NCBI RefSeq assembly: GCF_030253575.1
Contig: NC_080563.1
Coordinates: forward strand, 35,015,001 to 35,079,000
Origin: Rhododendron vialii
Lineage: Eukaryota; Streptophyta; Magnoliopsida; Ericales; Ericaceae
Length of the DNA: 64,000 bases
Direction: 5' to 3'
Below the pieces are notes generated by a model. It was not told the origin of the DNA. It saw only the letters and a program-made list of their open reading frames with translations, and ran no database searches. The position numbers were made by a program, and so were the translations under genes. Positions 36,260 to 47,700 of this stretch are shown one piece after another (within the stretch, counting starts at the first letter, position 1; the number at the start of each line of letters is the position of its first letter).

Positions 36260-37985
36260 CCGCCGCCGGCCTCCATCCCAGCTTCAATCTGCCAGGGAGT
36301 CAGTGATCGACAAAAGGCTAACTACCTATTTCCTCCTGTTTTACATACGAGGCTCCTGCGTCACACCAAGAATTGAAGTTCATGCTTCCAACGCTATTGC
36401 AGCATATGAGAGAGAGCTTAAAGAAAAGGAGTTCTATGTTGCCATTATTAGACTTGAGTTGACATCAGTTGGAGAATAGGAAAAAATCTTAAAGTGGAGC
36501 CCAAAAAGACGCTGAAGGTTAACGTGAAGTTGGTGTTAGAGAATGTAGTTTTTAAAAAGGAGCATAACAAGGCGTTGACCTTAGAGAATGGAATTCTTAA
36601 AGATGAGCAAACATATCTTGCATATGCACATACAAAGATATTTAAGAACCTTTATAGGTTCTTAAACTGACATCCTTGGCTATTTGCAAGATATATTTGC
36701 TCCTCTTGAAGAATTCCATCCGCTAACACCAATTCCTTTATTAACCCTCAGAGTCTTTATTTGCTCCTCTTTTAAGGGCTCCATTCTCTAACACCAACTA
36801 CTTGTTAATCTTCAGATTCTTTTTGTGCTCCTCTTTTAAGATGTTTTTCTTGTTCTCAAAAAGATGTCAACTCAATTCGCATTATGGCAATATATAGCTC
36901 CTTGTCTTTGAGCTCTCCACAATAGCGTTGGCATGCATGAGCTTCATTTCTTGGTGCGACGCTGGAGCCTAGTACGAATGCAAGAAGGAATCAAGTAGTT
37001 TTATAGTCTTTTCATTGATTAGTGATCGTCGAGGTCCATCTCAATGGCAACGTCGTTTTGCACTGTGTCAACTATAAAAACCCTAACCTTGATGACTCGT
37101 GGTTCTTGCTTCTTGATTGATTTGATTCGATCAATAGCGGAGCCTTCAATCTGCTAGTGAGTAACTGATTGATAAAAGGCTAACTAAGTATTTCCTCTTG
37201 TTTTATGTACGAGGCTCCTGCGTCACACCACGAATTGAAGCTCATGATTCCAACGCTATTGCATCATATGAGAGAGAGTTTAAAGAAAAGGAGCTCTATG
37301 TTGCCTTCATTAGACTTGGGTTGAAATCTGTTGGAGAATTTATATAGGAAAAAAATCTTGAAGTGGAGCACAAAAAGACTCCAAAGGTTAAAGAGAAGTT
37401 GGTGTTAGAAAATGTAGTTTTTACATTTGAGCAAAAGAAGATTGCGATGGATAACAAGGTGTTCGCCTTAGAGAGAATGAACTTATTAAAGAGGAGCAAA
37501 AATATCTTGATGAACACACAAAAATATTTAAGAACCTTAATGGGTTTTCAAACTGACTTTCTTAGCTATCTGCAATATATTTTTGCTGCTCTTCAAGAAT
37601 TCCATTCTCTAGGGCTAACTCCTCGTTAACCCTCAAGGTCTTTTTTTGCTCATCTTTAAGAACTCCATTCTTTATCACCAACTTCTTGTTAATCCTCAGA
37701 GTATTTCTGTTCTCCACTTGAAGATGTTTTTCCTGTTCTCTAAAAGATGTCAACTCAAGTCTCATTATGGCAATATATAGTTCATTGTCTTTAAGCTCTC
37801 TCCACAATAGCCTTGGAATGCATGAACTTCATTTCTTGGTGCAACGCTGGAGCCTAGTACGAATGCAAGTAGGAAACAAGCAGTTACATAGTTTTTTCAT
37901 CGATCAGTGATCGCCAAGGTCAAGCTCAATGGCAACATCTTTTGGCACTAAGTCAGCTATAAAAACCCTAACCCTAATGTCTCTG
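36260..37985. repeat. Four-arm foldback array made of a coiled-coil gene fragment
   Basis: The same fragment occurs four times with alternating orientation: plus (about 36300-36665), minus (36665-37010), plus (37145-37560) and minus (37560-37900). Shared phrases include GCGTCACACCA, TTCCAACGCTATTG and GAGAGAG(C/T)TTAAAGAAAAGGAG. The minus arm at 37807-37562 reads as a charged coiled-coil (ELYIAIMRLELTSFREQEKH; NEELALENGILEEQQ). Each plus/minus pair could fold into a hairpin of several hundred bp. CTATAAAAACCCTAACC follows each minus arm (about 37074 and 37958), resembling a TATA box plus telobox. Confidence 0.8.
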
Positions 37986-38127
37986 GATACAGTTGTGTTT
38001 CTACACCTTTTTTTTTAATAGATTAAGGTAAATACTGTTATATAAGCAATGGGGTCTGGGAATAGATCAAGGATTATATGGTAGTAATAAATAATAATAG
38101 CATTCATTAGTAGTTTTAAAGGGTAGT

Positions 38128-40770
38128 CCTATGGTACACACCCTTTATTCGGAGGTGTGCCGTACGCATCATGATTTTAAACTCTTGGATTTCAAAGTAA
38201 ATAATCCAGACCACACATTTCTTAAATCAATTAATAAAATAAAAAAAGGGCTTAGCAGGTAACAGGTTGTTCTCTCTTCTTTGACTTTCCCTCCCTCTCC
38301 CTCATGTGTAAAATACTACAAATTATACAACATAACCACAATTGTTATGACAACACAAAAATTTGATATTTTCTTACCACAATGTGTCGTACCAAAAGAA
38401 ATCGATCAAAAGATACTAGATACAAGATCAAAATATATCGTTGCAAAATCAATAATTATTATACCTAAACAAGATACATGTCTAAAATATCACAAATTAA
38501 ATATTGTATAACTTAATATCCTAACAGTCCTGATCGATCATTTTAAAAATATACACACTAACGACATTTAGATTGTTCAGTTAATTTATATTTGGTATGA
38601 AACCTAGTCCTCTATTGTAGTTGAATGTAATGTAGCCATGCGACTGTGACACAATAATGACAATCAAATCCGTTGAATTTTTTATGTTTGTTGATTAAGT
38701 CACCTACGTAATTTTTTGTCTCTATCAAGTTTAGGAAGCTCCATCATCAGCACGCAAATTGAATAATAGAATGATATTTTTCATCCAATTAAGTGTTTAG
38801 CTATAAGCCATCAACTTCATTTTTGGTACGAATGACTTAATTAATATTATGTAAAAGACAAACGATTTTGATAAAAAAAAAAAACGCCTTACGTGGGGCT
38901 CAGATGGTGCATTATTATATTTTAATGTTGTATTGAAATTGAACGACGAGATTTGTTGAAGTATGAAACTTCAAGGACTAATTATGTGATTTATTCTAAA
39001 AAATAACAACATTCTTAAAAAAAAAAGGAACGAAGGGTTTAAGACTTGAACTCCAGATCTTTTAGATAAATGTCCAAACTCTAACACCTTATCACTATGG
39101 TACACAATTGAGAATTTGTAATTCTAAAGGCTATTAATTATATAATATTTTCTTGTATGTAAGGGCTTTATTTTCAGGCTGAAAATTTGAGAAAACAGAG
39201 GCCTCAAATGCCTCCATCCTAGTGCTGGGCCTACACTTATAGATCAATATTATAGCCTATGTCATTAGTGTAAATCAAAATGTCGACTATAATAATTTTT
39301 TTTGAAAGAAAGTACAATGACAATAAATTTACAAAATTATTTCGATTTTACTTTCACGACCTAATTCCAAGGACCACCATTAAATTTGGATTGGTAGGCA
39401 TAGCGTGAAGGTTTAACACCGATCCATGTGTCAAATATATAGTGCCAATCGTTAAGTGCACCGCCCTGAATATTAATAAGATTGGGTATTAATATAATTA
39501 ATTTCACCAATTAAAAAAAGGAGAGTAATTTTCACACTCTATTTTTTGATATTCACACTTATTTTTTTGTACTTCATTTTAGTGTTGAAATTGTATGCAT
39601 TTGAGACAGTTGGATAATTATTTTTTTCGTGACCTCTCATTTTTCCACGAAGGAATTTTGATTTTTTGAATTAAATTTTGTAGAAAAATAATTTGATTTA
39701 GACTAATATTTTGAGAGGAAATTGTAGTTGTATTCAAAAATTTGTGTATAATACTTACTTTTTGGTGAATTTCTTGGATGAAAATTTTGTACGAGAACTT
39801 CATTTTTAGTTTAAATTATTGAGGTATTGTGTAGGGACGAATAAGAATTTGAAAAAATAGTGTAGAGGAAATCGAAAATTAAGATAATATGGTGGAAATT
39901 TTAAATTTTGAAAAAATAATGTGGCGGGAATTGAAAATAATTAGTGGTATTGTATTTTGTCAATTATAACTATCATTTACTGAACATTCCAATTGAATTT
40001 TTTTTATACGATACGTTGTGGATATGAAAACGCCAATTTATGGTGTTGTCATAACAAATGTGGTTATATTACTGAATTTGCGGTATGGTATTTTGCTAAT
40101 AATAACTATCGTTAACTGAGCATTTCAATTGAATTTTTTTTATACGAAACGTTGTGGGTATGAAAACGTTAATTTATGGTATTGTCATAACAAATTTGGT
40201 TATATTACTGAATTTGAGGTATGATATTTTATTGATTATAACTATCGTTAATTGAACATTCTGATTGAATTTTTTTATACGAGACGTTGTAGGTATGAAA
40301 CGTCAATTTATGGTGTTGTCATAATAATTGTGGTTATTGTATAAAATTTGTAGCATTTTACAAATATTTTTGGCTTGGGTATAACAATTGTTGATTCTGG
40401 TACGACATATTTTGATTTTGTTACGGAATATCATACGAGTCAAAAAAATTTGGTACGATTCATTGTGATAAGATAATGTCAATTTATGGTGTTGTTATAA
40501 CATTTGTGGGTAACATTATTTAATTTTTGATATTGTACGCATATATTTGGTTAGGGTACAAGTATTATGGATTTCAGTACGAATAATTATGGTTACATAA
40601 TAACAATATTTTTTAATTATAGGTAACCTGCTAATGACCTGTTCAACAGGTAAATTTTAATGTACAAGTCGTAACTAGAATCATAAATATGCATTAGAAA
40701 ACCAAAAATTGGCATAAGGAAAATCACAAATTGTCATAATTTAAGCATACGGTATACCCTGTGTACCATA
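38128..40770. mobile_element. Element with long, degenerate terminal inverted repeats
   Basis: The left end CTATGGTACACACCC is complementary to the right end near 40762. Further in, 38290-38520 (ACAATTGTTATGACAACAC, TGTCGTACCA) is complementary to 40320-40600. No coding region and no clear target duplication were found, so the superfamily is unknown. Confidence 0.55.
39955..40345. repeat. Three-copy tandem repeat, period about 135 bp
   Basis: ACGTTGTGG(G)TATGAAAACG-like phrases at about 40013, 40149 and 40283 are each followed by TTATGGTGTTGTCATAACAA-like sequence. A degenerate fourth unit lies near 40450. The array is part of the right arm of the 38128-40770 element. Confidence 0.75.
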
Positions 40771-41742
40771 GCTTCCTCCAATTTTAAATTTAACTAATCT
40801 TAGCGCTTTCCTTTGTATATTCAGACTAAAAGAACACTCTAGCATTGCATTTTGCGATATATGGTTCCGATCAAGGTGAGCGGTTTAGTAAGTGTTCCCT
40901 TTCTTCGGAATCCCTTTGAGTCTATCTATTCTTGGCAATTCCTTGTTGTGATTGATAAATGTTTATTCGTTGTCCTCGTACTTATTATTGATGATCATGG
41001 ACTTACAAGATGCCATACAAAGTTAATGAGTAATATTTTCGATTGACTGATTGCCTTTATTTTTAATTTCTTGATGTTTATCCGTTGGCTTTACAATACG
41101 GTTGAAACTATGCAGTGGCACGGGAGCATGTTTATCCGTTGCTCTTTTGTCTTCGGGACCATATTTATGTTTGTGAAAGTTCAAAGAAAAGACTCGTGAA
41201 ATATCATGATGACTTTGGCCGCTTAATTGATTAGGGAAAAAACTTGTAAAATATAATGTGATTTTAGTGCTCATTAAGAAAAAGACTAGCTAGTGAAAAA
41301 TTAACCATGTGACTCTACTCCGGCTTAGGAAAAAGCTTTCAGGTGTCGTACATACGTTGTTATGACACTTCATTAATCAGTGAATCATCCCGTTGATACA
41401 AGTTGAGTCATTGACTACATCATTTATTACTTCGTTTGTTGATACTATTCATTGGGCCATCGATCCTTATTTTTTGAAATAATTTCTTTGTCATCCTTAG
41501 TTATCAATTGTTCATACATATGTCATGTTGTATTCTTTGTCCTCAGCATGCTTGACTAGTCACTGAGCTTTCAACTGATAGACCTATTTCACATTTTTAT
41601 ATGTTATTTCATTAAGCAGAGTAGTGGACTTTGAGGCATTGTCGTGACCCACCGTTGGACCTATTTCACATTTCAATTCGTGTGTAATTTTTCTTGTACA
41701 ATCATACAACCCGAACTGGAGGGGGGATGCATCTTCAGCGCA
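40771..41742. other. Unassigned spacer downstream of the MULE pseudogene
   Basis: No recognised gene. Short frames do not match any family. It may include the 3' end of the MULE. Confidence 0.35.
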
Positions 41743-43845
41743 TTATAGCTGAACATTGATGAGCTCCATTGCCTCTAATGAAATGCGACTTCTTACTTGT
41801 TGAAAAAGTTCGTCATGTATTTGCCAATGGCGGGGGATGTTAATAGATCTCTGGAATGACCTCTGAATCTCCCTGAACTGATTTTCCAACATCTTGTGTA
41901 TTATCCCAAAAGTTTTTTGTAAGGATGACATGGTACCCTCAAATGTAGCTTCAGCCTCGCATATACGAACTCTGCCCTGTAATATAATAATAAATTGTGT
42001 TTAAATACGAAAGTTACAGAAATATTCTTTAGTGTAGTAGAATAATGTACATAATTAGTGAAGGTAACAATGCATAAAGTGATTATACCTCTGGCTTGAA
42101 TTGCTTCCGAGGTGCATACACGTATTTGTCCATGCTGCCACAAACCTATCTCTGTACGGCCTTAACCATGTATTGAGAAGGTATTGTAAGAGCTATGGTG
42201 ATGTTTATAGTCATCGCACATGGCATTCCACTTCTGATTGAAAGACGTTTCGGTCGTTGAATTAATAAGCAATGCCATGACATGTTAAAGTCGTTAAACG
42301 ACGGACCAAAGACCCCTCTGCAGTGCTTTATTATACACTAGTTGATGTGCCAAATGCAAAGGATGTGACGTGCTGAGGGAAAACATGCTTCAATGATGCT
42401 AAGAAGCGCCAAATTCCGATCTGTAACAAACATCGATGGCAACAATGCCCCCTTCCAAGCATCCATTTCTTTAAGGTACTCATGGCCCATGTCAGGTTCT
42501 CTCCCTTCTCATTTTGTAAGATGTGCAAGCATGAGAGAATAAGTGCACATTGTGGATATCATACCCACAACCTCTAATAGTGGTAATCGGTACTCGTTGA
42601 TTTTGTATATGGCATCAATGACCAATACGGACGGAAAGTTTACAGATAGCTCTAGGCTTTGAGGATGAACCCAAACAATATCTGTGATTTCATTGGTGTG
42701 TGGATTTGTAAGATATTCATGCAGGTATCTTTTATTTATTAGTTGACGTAAGACAAACGGAGTAGAACTTAGACCGTCCCGTTTTGCTATGTTATCAGTA
42801 TATTTGAGGTTGTAAATGCTCTGAGCACTTTTAGTATTTAACGGGTTTCTTTTCTTCAAAACACTAAAAATTTCACGAAACGCGGTGTTGTTCGTCATGT
42901 CGTGCATAATTTCTTTCTCCTCTGGTATTAACTTTGATGGGTACTCATGCCTATGAAAAAAATTTACTGTTTCATGGTCATGGAATCCACATTCAACTTT
43001 ACACCCCACATGACACCCCCTGGAGGTATTGGTATACCTCGCAACTCAAATGGGCACTCGCATTTTTTTGTCCCAATATTCTTTTGCAAGGATTGCCCTT
43101 CAACTACATTCTGTGTCGATCTATACTTCTCACTTCTTTTACAACTAAGAATGCACTTTGGCAGCTTGCCACCAATTAAACTACCAAATTTCTTAATGAC
43201 AACAACAATATCATTTTCCCGACCGACTTTTCGCACCCAAGCTATCACGTCGTCTTTACTTGGAAAAATCTATAAACAAGAAAAAAAGAATATGTATAAG
43301 TTGTTAAAGCATCCAACTCCAAATCAATTGGCAAAGAGTGGAGAGGCCGCCAGGCTCATATACTAGTATTGGAGGAGATAATTAACCAATGTGGGACGTT
43401 AATGGTATCAAAACTAAAGTTTCGGAGGCTTTTCCCCTTTGTCTGTGCCATAGTTACACTTTCTTTCATTGTGATCCGTGTGTGTGTATTCCGGATCCGC
43501 ACGTGCGAGTCAGGGGTTGCACATGCGGAGGAATATTGGGATTTGTCCTACATTAGTTAATTATCTCCTCCAATACTAGTATATGAGCCTGGGCAGCCTC
43601 TTCACTCTTTACCAATTGGTTTGGAGTTGGATGCTTTAACATAAGTACAATATGATCCAGTCTTATTATAATTTCTGTACTTTTAAATTAAATAAGTAGT
43701 ATGCATAAGAACAACGGTAATAATTAACCTCATCAGTTATGAATTTGGGTGTATAATCGCAAAAATTATGGGAGACGACCTCCCCACTAAGAATATCATT
43801 CTCAATGGACCAACTATCTGAAAATGAGAAATTGTAGTAATCCAT
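41743..43845 (-). pseudogene. Mutator-like (MULE) transposase pseudogene
   Basis: Exon 1 (43845-43729) is an intact 39-codon start, MDYYNFSFSDSWSIENDILS through YTPKFITDE, with a GT donor. Exon 2 begins at 43269 after an AG acceptor in the right phase (IFPSKDDVIAWVRKVGREND). It continues through CECPFELRG, CGFHDHETV and the catalytic-region phrase VLVIDAIYKINEYRLPLLEV (about 42640-42560). Then come NEKGENLTWAMSTLK and a C-terminal stretch with FQRSI near 41830. One-base frameshifts are evident near 43005, 42519 and 42474, so the gene is dead. FITDE-(I/V)FPSKDD and the YKTNRY-like DDE region are typical of plant MULEs. The intron holds a MITE. Confidence 0.85.
43302..43641. mobile_element. 340-bp foldback MITE in the MULE intron
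   Basis: Its arms are complementary for over 100 bases, starting TGTTAAAGCATCCAACTCCA. It is flanked by the 5-bp direct repeat TAAGT (43297-43301 and 43642-43646). It belongs to the same family as the double unit at 50625-51300 (CCAATTGG, ACTAGTAT, GTGGGAC and CACGTGCGAGTCA phrases). Confidence 0.85.
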
Positions 43846-44580
43846 AATGTTTTTCTATGTTTTACAAAATCAGTGTGGAAAAGGAGGGAAGAGCCGTAAC
43901 AGAGGAAGAGAGAAATGATATTGGAAAGATGGTGATGTTTGAGAGATGAGCAAGGATAGGGAGGTGATGGAAGGAGATGGTGATTTTGGAACGATAATGT
44001 TGGATATATAAGGATAAGAGGTGATGATGAATGACTATAGTTAAATATAACAAGATAACAAAAAATCTTGTAGTTGTAATTGAAGATAAAAAGAAAATCT
44101 AAATAAGTGTTTATAGTTGAAGATAAGATGATAAAAGGAAATCTAAATAAGTGGTTAGAAATAAAATAGATAAAAGATATAAATAAATACAAAATTAATA
44201 AATTTAATAACATAAAAGAATTATAAAATTTTTAAAAAAAGAAATTTACTCATGTATATAGTATTAAATAATTAAAAAACATATAAAGTGTAAAATATAT
44301 AAATAAAAAGACCTAAAAAATAGATAAATGAGTAATTAATTAAATAACGTAAATGGATTAAGAAATTAAATAAAAAATAAAATTAATTACATATCCATAA
44401 ATAAAAGAAAAAAAATAAAATGAATATTACATAAATAAAAGTGCAAAAAAAGATAATAAAGAAAATAATTCAATAATATAACAGAATTATGAAATTTAAA
44501 AAAAAAAAAAAACTGAAAAAGGGGAGGTGGGGGAGCCGGGGGGTAGAACAAGGGGCTGTGGGGCCGGGGGCGAGAAGAGA
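43846..44580. other. AT-rich intergenic DNA between MULE and HPPD
   Basis: Very AT-rich with A-runs. It must contain the distal HPPD promoter. A G-rich patch (about 44520-44580) ends just before the HPPD TATA box. Minus-strand frames here are low-complexity Phe/Ile/Ser and are not believed. Confidence 0.4.
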
Positions 44581-44586
44581 ATTGCT

Positions 44587-44593
44587 TATAAAT
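44587..44593 (+). promoter_or_regulatory. HPPD TATA box
   Basis: TATAAAT lies 137 bases before the HPPD ATG, giving a predicted transcription start near 44620 and a 5' leader of about 110 bases rich in ACAAAC repeats (44674-44708). Confidence 0.65.
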
Positions 44594-44729
44594 TCTTATC
44601 CACACTGACAAGTGACAAGGCTCAGAATTGACAAGGCTCACAATCTCATCTTCAACAAACAACCTCAACCAAACCCAAACACAAACACAAACACAAACAC
44701 CAACACCAAACGCAGAAAACAAAACAACG

Positions 44730-47700
44730 ATGGGCAAGGAATCCGACTCCAACACGAAAAACGGTGCCGACGAGTTCAAGCTGGTCGGGTTCAACAACTT
44801 CGTCCGGTCCAACCCCAGATCCGACCGCTTCACCGTCCTCCGCTTCCACCACATCGAGTTCTGGTGCACCGACGCCACCAACACCGCCCGCCGCTTCTCC
44901 TGGGGCCTCGGCATGCCCATCGTCCTCAAGTCCGACCTCTCCACCGGCAACCTCTCCCACGCCTCCTACCTCCTCCGCTCAGGCCGCCTCAACTTCCTCT
45001 TCACCGCCCCCTACTCCCCCGCAATCGCCGCGGCCTCCGATAACGCTAAATCCACCTCATCCATCCCCACCCTCGACCACTCCGCCTGCCGCGCCTTCGC
45101 CGCCTCCCACGGCCTCGCCGTCCGCTCCATCGCTCTCGAAGTCCAGGACGCCGCCCAGGCCTACTCCGTCAGCCTTGCCCACGGCGCCAAGCCCTCGGCC
45201 CCACCGATTCCCCTGTCATCAGACGGTGCCGTTATTGCCGAGGTGCAGCTGTACGGCGACGTCGTCCTGAGGTACGTGAGTTTTGGAAACCCTAGCCGTG
45301 ACCCGGATGGGTTCTTGCCGGGGTTTGAAAAGATGGATGGAACGGCGTCGTATGCGGATTTGGATTTTGGGATAAGGAGGCTGGACCATGCTGTGGGGAA
45401 CGTGCACGAGTTGGCGCCGATGGTGGAGTACGTGAAGGGGTTCACCGGGTTCCATGAGTTTGCTGAGTTCACGGCGGAGGACGTGGGGACGAACGAGAGC
45501 GGGTTAGTTGTATCAAACCCTGGTTAATTTTTTATTTATTTTTGGTTTCCCCCCATGGTGTCCCGCGGCACCGTGCGCGCCTCGGACTATTCCCTTCTCC
45601 ACAGCGGTTTGACACGCTTACGCGTTGTGTGAGGTGACCCCAAGAGTAACTGGCAAGGGAATCAAACACCTTAGGATGGAACAGACGCTAGGCCAAGACC
45701 ACCAAGTCAACTCCTCGGGGTTAACCCTGGTTAATTTTGTTAGAGCATCTCCCCTGCTTACTTCAATTTTTACTCAAATGGGAAAACCCCAATCTAAGCA
45801 TATGGGTAAAAGCTTTCATTTGGTATGAAACTTGTACCCGAATGGGTGAACCCAAATCTAAGAATAAATTTGAGTAAAATGTTTCATTAATGGCATGGTT
45901 GTAAATTTGAGTGGCACAAATAGCCTTTTAAAATTTGAAATCTGAGTTCACCTTGATTTGAGTAAAACTCACTTTGAAATAAGTTGGAGTCCGATAAGGG
46001 AGTTGATTTTGTCTTCTTTTTACTCAAATTTTGAGTAAAAATCTGAGTAAAAGCTTCATTTGGTATGTACCATTCGAGTAGACAAACTCAAATTTAAGTG
46101 TAAATTTGAGAAAAAAGCTTCATTAATGGCATAATTGTAAATTGTGAAGAGAAAAGTATGTGTTTGAGTCAACGATTGCAGTGAGAACAAGGGCTGGAAT
46201 GGAAAATGATTTGTTGGGCCCGTTGGATTCGAGTAGACAAACTCAAATTTGCTTTTTGCTTTTTCCATTACTTCTATGGAAAATTTCCCCTTTTTGTAAC
46301 TAAGAACTGAAAAGCTTTTATGAAAAAAAACCAATAAGCAAAATAGATAAATGATTTATTAGGCCGAGGACAGGGGGACCAATGAGAGCGGGTTAGGCTA
46401 GGTTTGGCTTAAAAAGTTAAGTTCAAATTTTTTTTCTTCTTTATGACTTATTTTTATCCTTTTTAAAAAAATTATGAGTTTCGATCAAAGACGAATCAAT
46501 AAGTCACAAAAATTTGATGCAAAACTAACAAATACAAAAAAAATAAAAAATTTTGAATAAAGACGAAAAAAGTTAAACTTAACTTTTTAAGCCAAACCTA
46601 GCCTTAGTTTTATAAAATCTTGCTCCTTAATTATGTTACCGAAATGGATTTATTCGGCCTGTTTGATTTTTTTACATCTTGCTTTTATTTTTACCCATAT
46701 TTTGTGGACTCTTTTAGCATTTTCCATTGCTTTTATGAAAAAATTCCCTTTTCTGTAAAGGAGAACTGGATAACTTAAAAAGAAAAGAATACCCAATACC
46801 AAAAATAGATAGACAAATTTGGCCTATAGTTTGCAGTTAGCAAAATAATACAGTGAAAACCAGAAACACCTTGAACACCAGAATCACTGGCAGTAGATAA
46901 GGTGGTGTGTGCTTTGAGTCTTGAAAAATATGTAACTTGTATACTATATGTTCCAATTTTTTGGGGAAATAAGTAACAAAGAAAAGCCATATTTGTTACG
47001 TGTTGGATATACAATCTACATCGTCAAGGAGTGTTATTCTGACATGATCTTTAATGGTAGCGTATAATGAGTCAATGACCGCCTAAAGTGCTCAAAAATC
47101 ACAGTACTATGGCCCATTGGCTGCGCTTTCAACAGGCGTGTTTTAATAATTAATACTCCATTAAGTACCCAAAATGCTGGATGTTGTTCCTCTCATTGGA
47201 GACATTGGTATTATATCATCAGTATACTAATAAACTAGCTCATTGCTATAAAACATTTCCGACTGTGGTTAGCAAAAAACTAGAAAGCTGCAAATTACTA
47301 TAAAACATTTCCAACTGTGGTTAGCAAAAAACTAGAAAGCTGCAAACATTTCTTTACGATAAATTGACAGTTACTAGAACAAAACCCAATCAGTCACCTC
47401 AAAGAATGGACACATGATTTTTAACTGTGGGGGTGAACACATATAGTAAAAAAAATTGGAACGAGATGTAGAAAACTCGATGGTGCAGGTCACTAAATTT
47501 GGAACGGCAAATTGAATGAATGAATTATGTTATATAATTTTATTAATATGTTCCAACAGGTTGAATTCGATGGTGCTGGCTAGCAATGATGAGATGGTGT
47601 TGTTGCCGATGAACGAGCCGGTGTTTGGGACTAAGAGGAAGAGCCAGATACAGACATATCTGGAGCACAATGAGGGCCCCGGGGTGCAGCATTTGGCGCT

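Noticed and set aside
43737..44213. 158-codon minus-strand frame left of HPPD
   Set aside because: Low-complexity Leu/Ile/Phe/Ser translation of AT-rich DNA. It overlaps MULE exon 1 in a different frame from the one that fits the family.
44612..45270. Several long frames (plus 44612-45043 and 44764-45270; minus 44652-44960 and 45161-45472) overlapping HPPD exon 1
   Set aside because: They are shadows of the C-rich HPPD exon 1 in other frames. They have arginine/proline/serine-biased translations and no family features.
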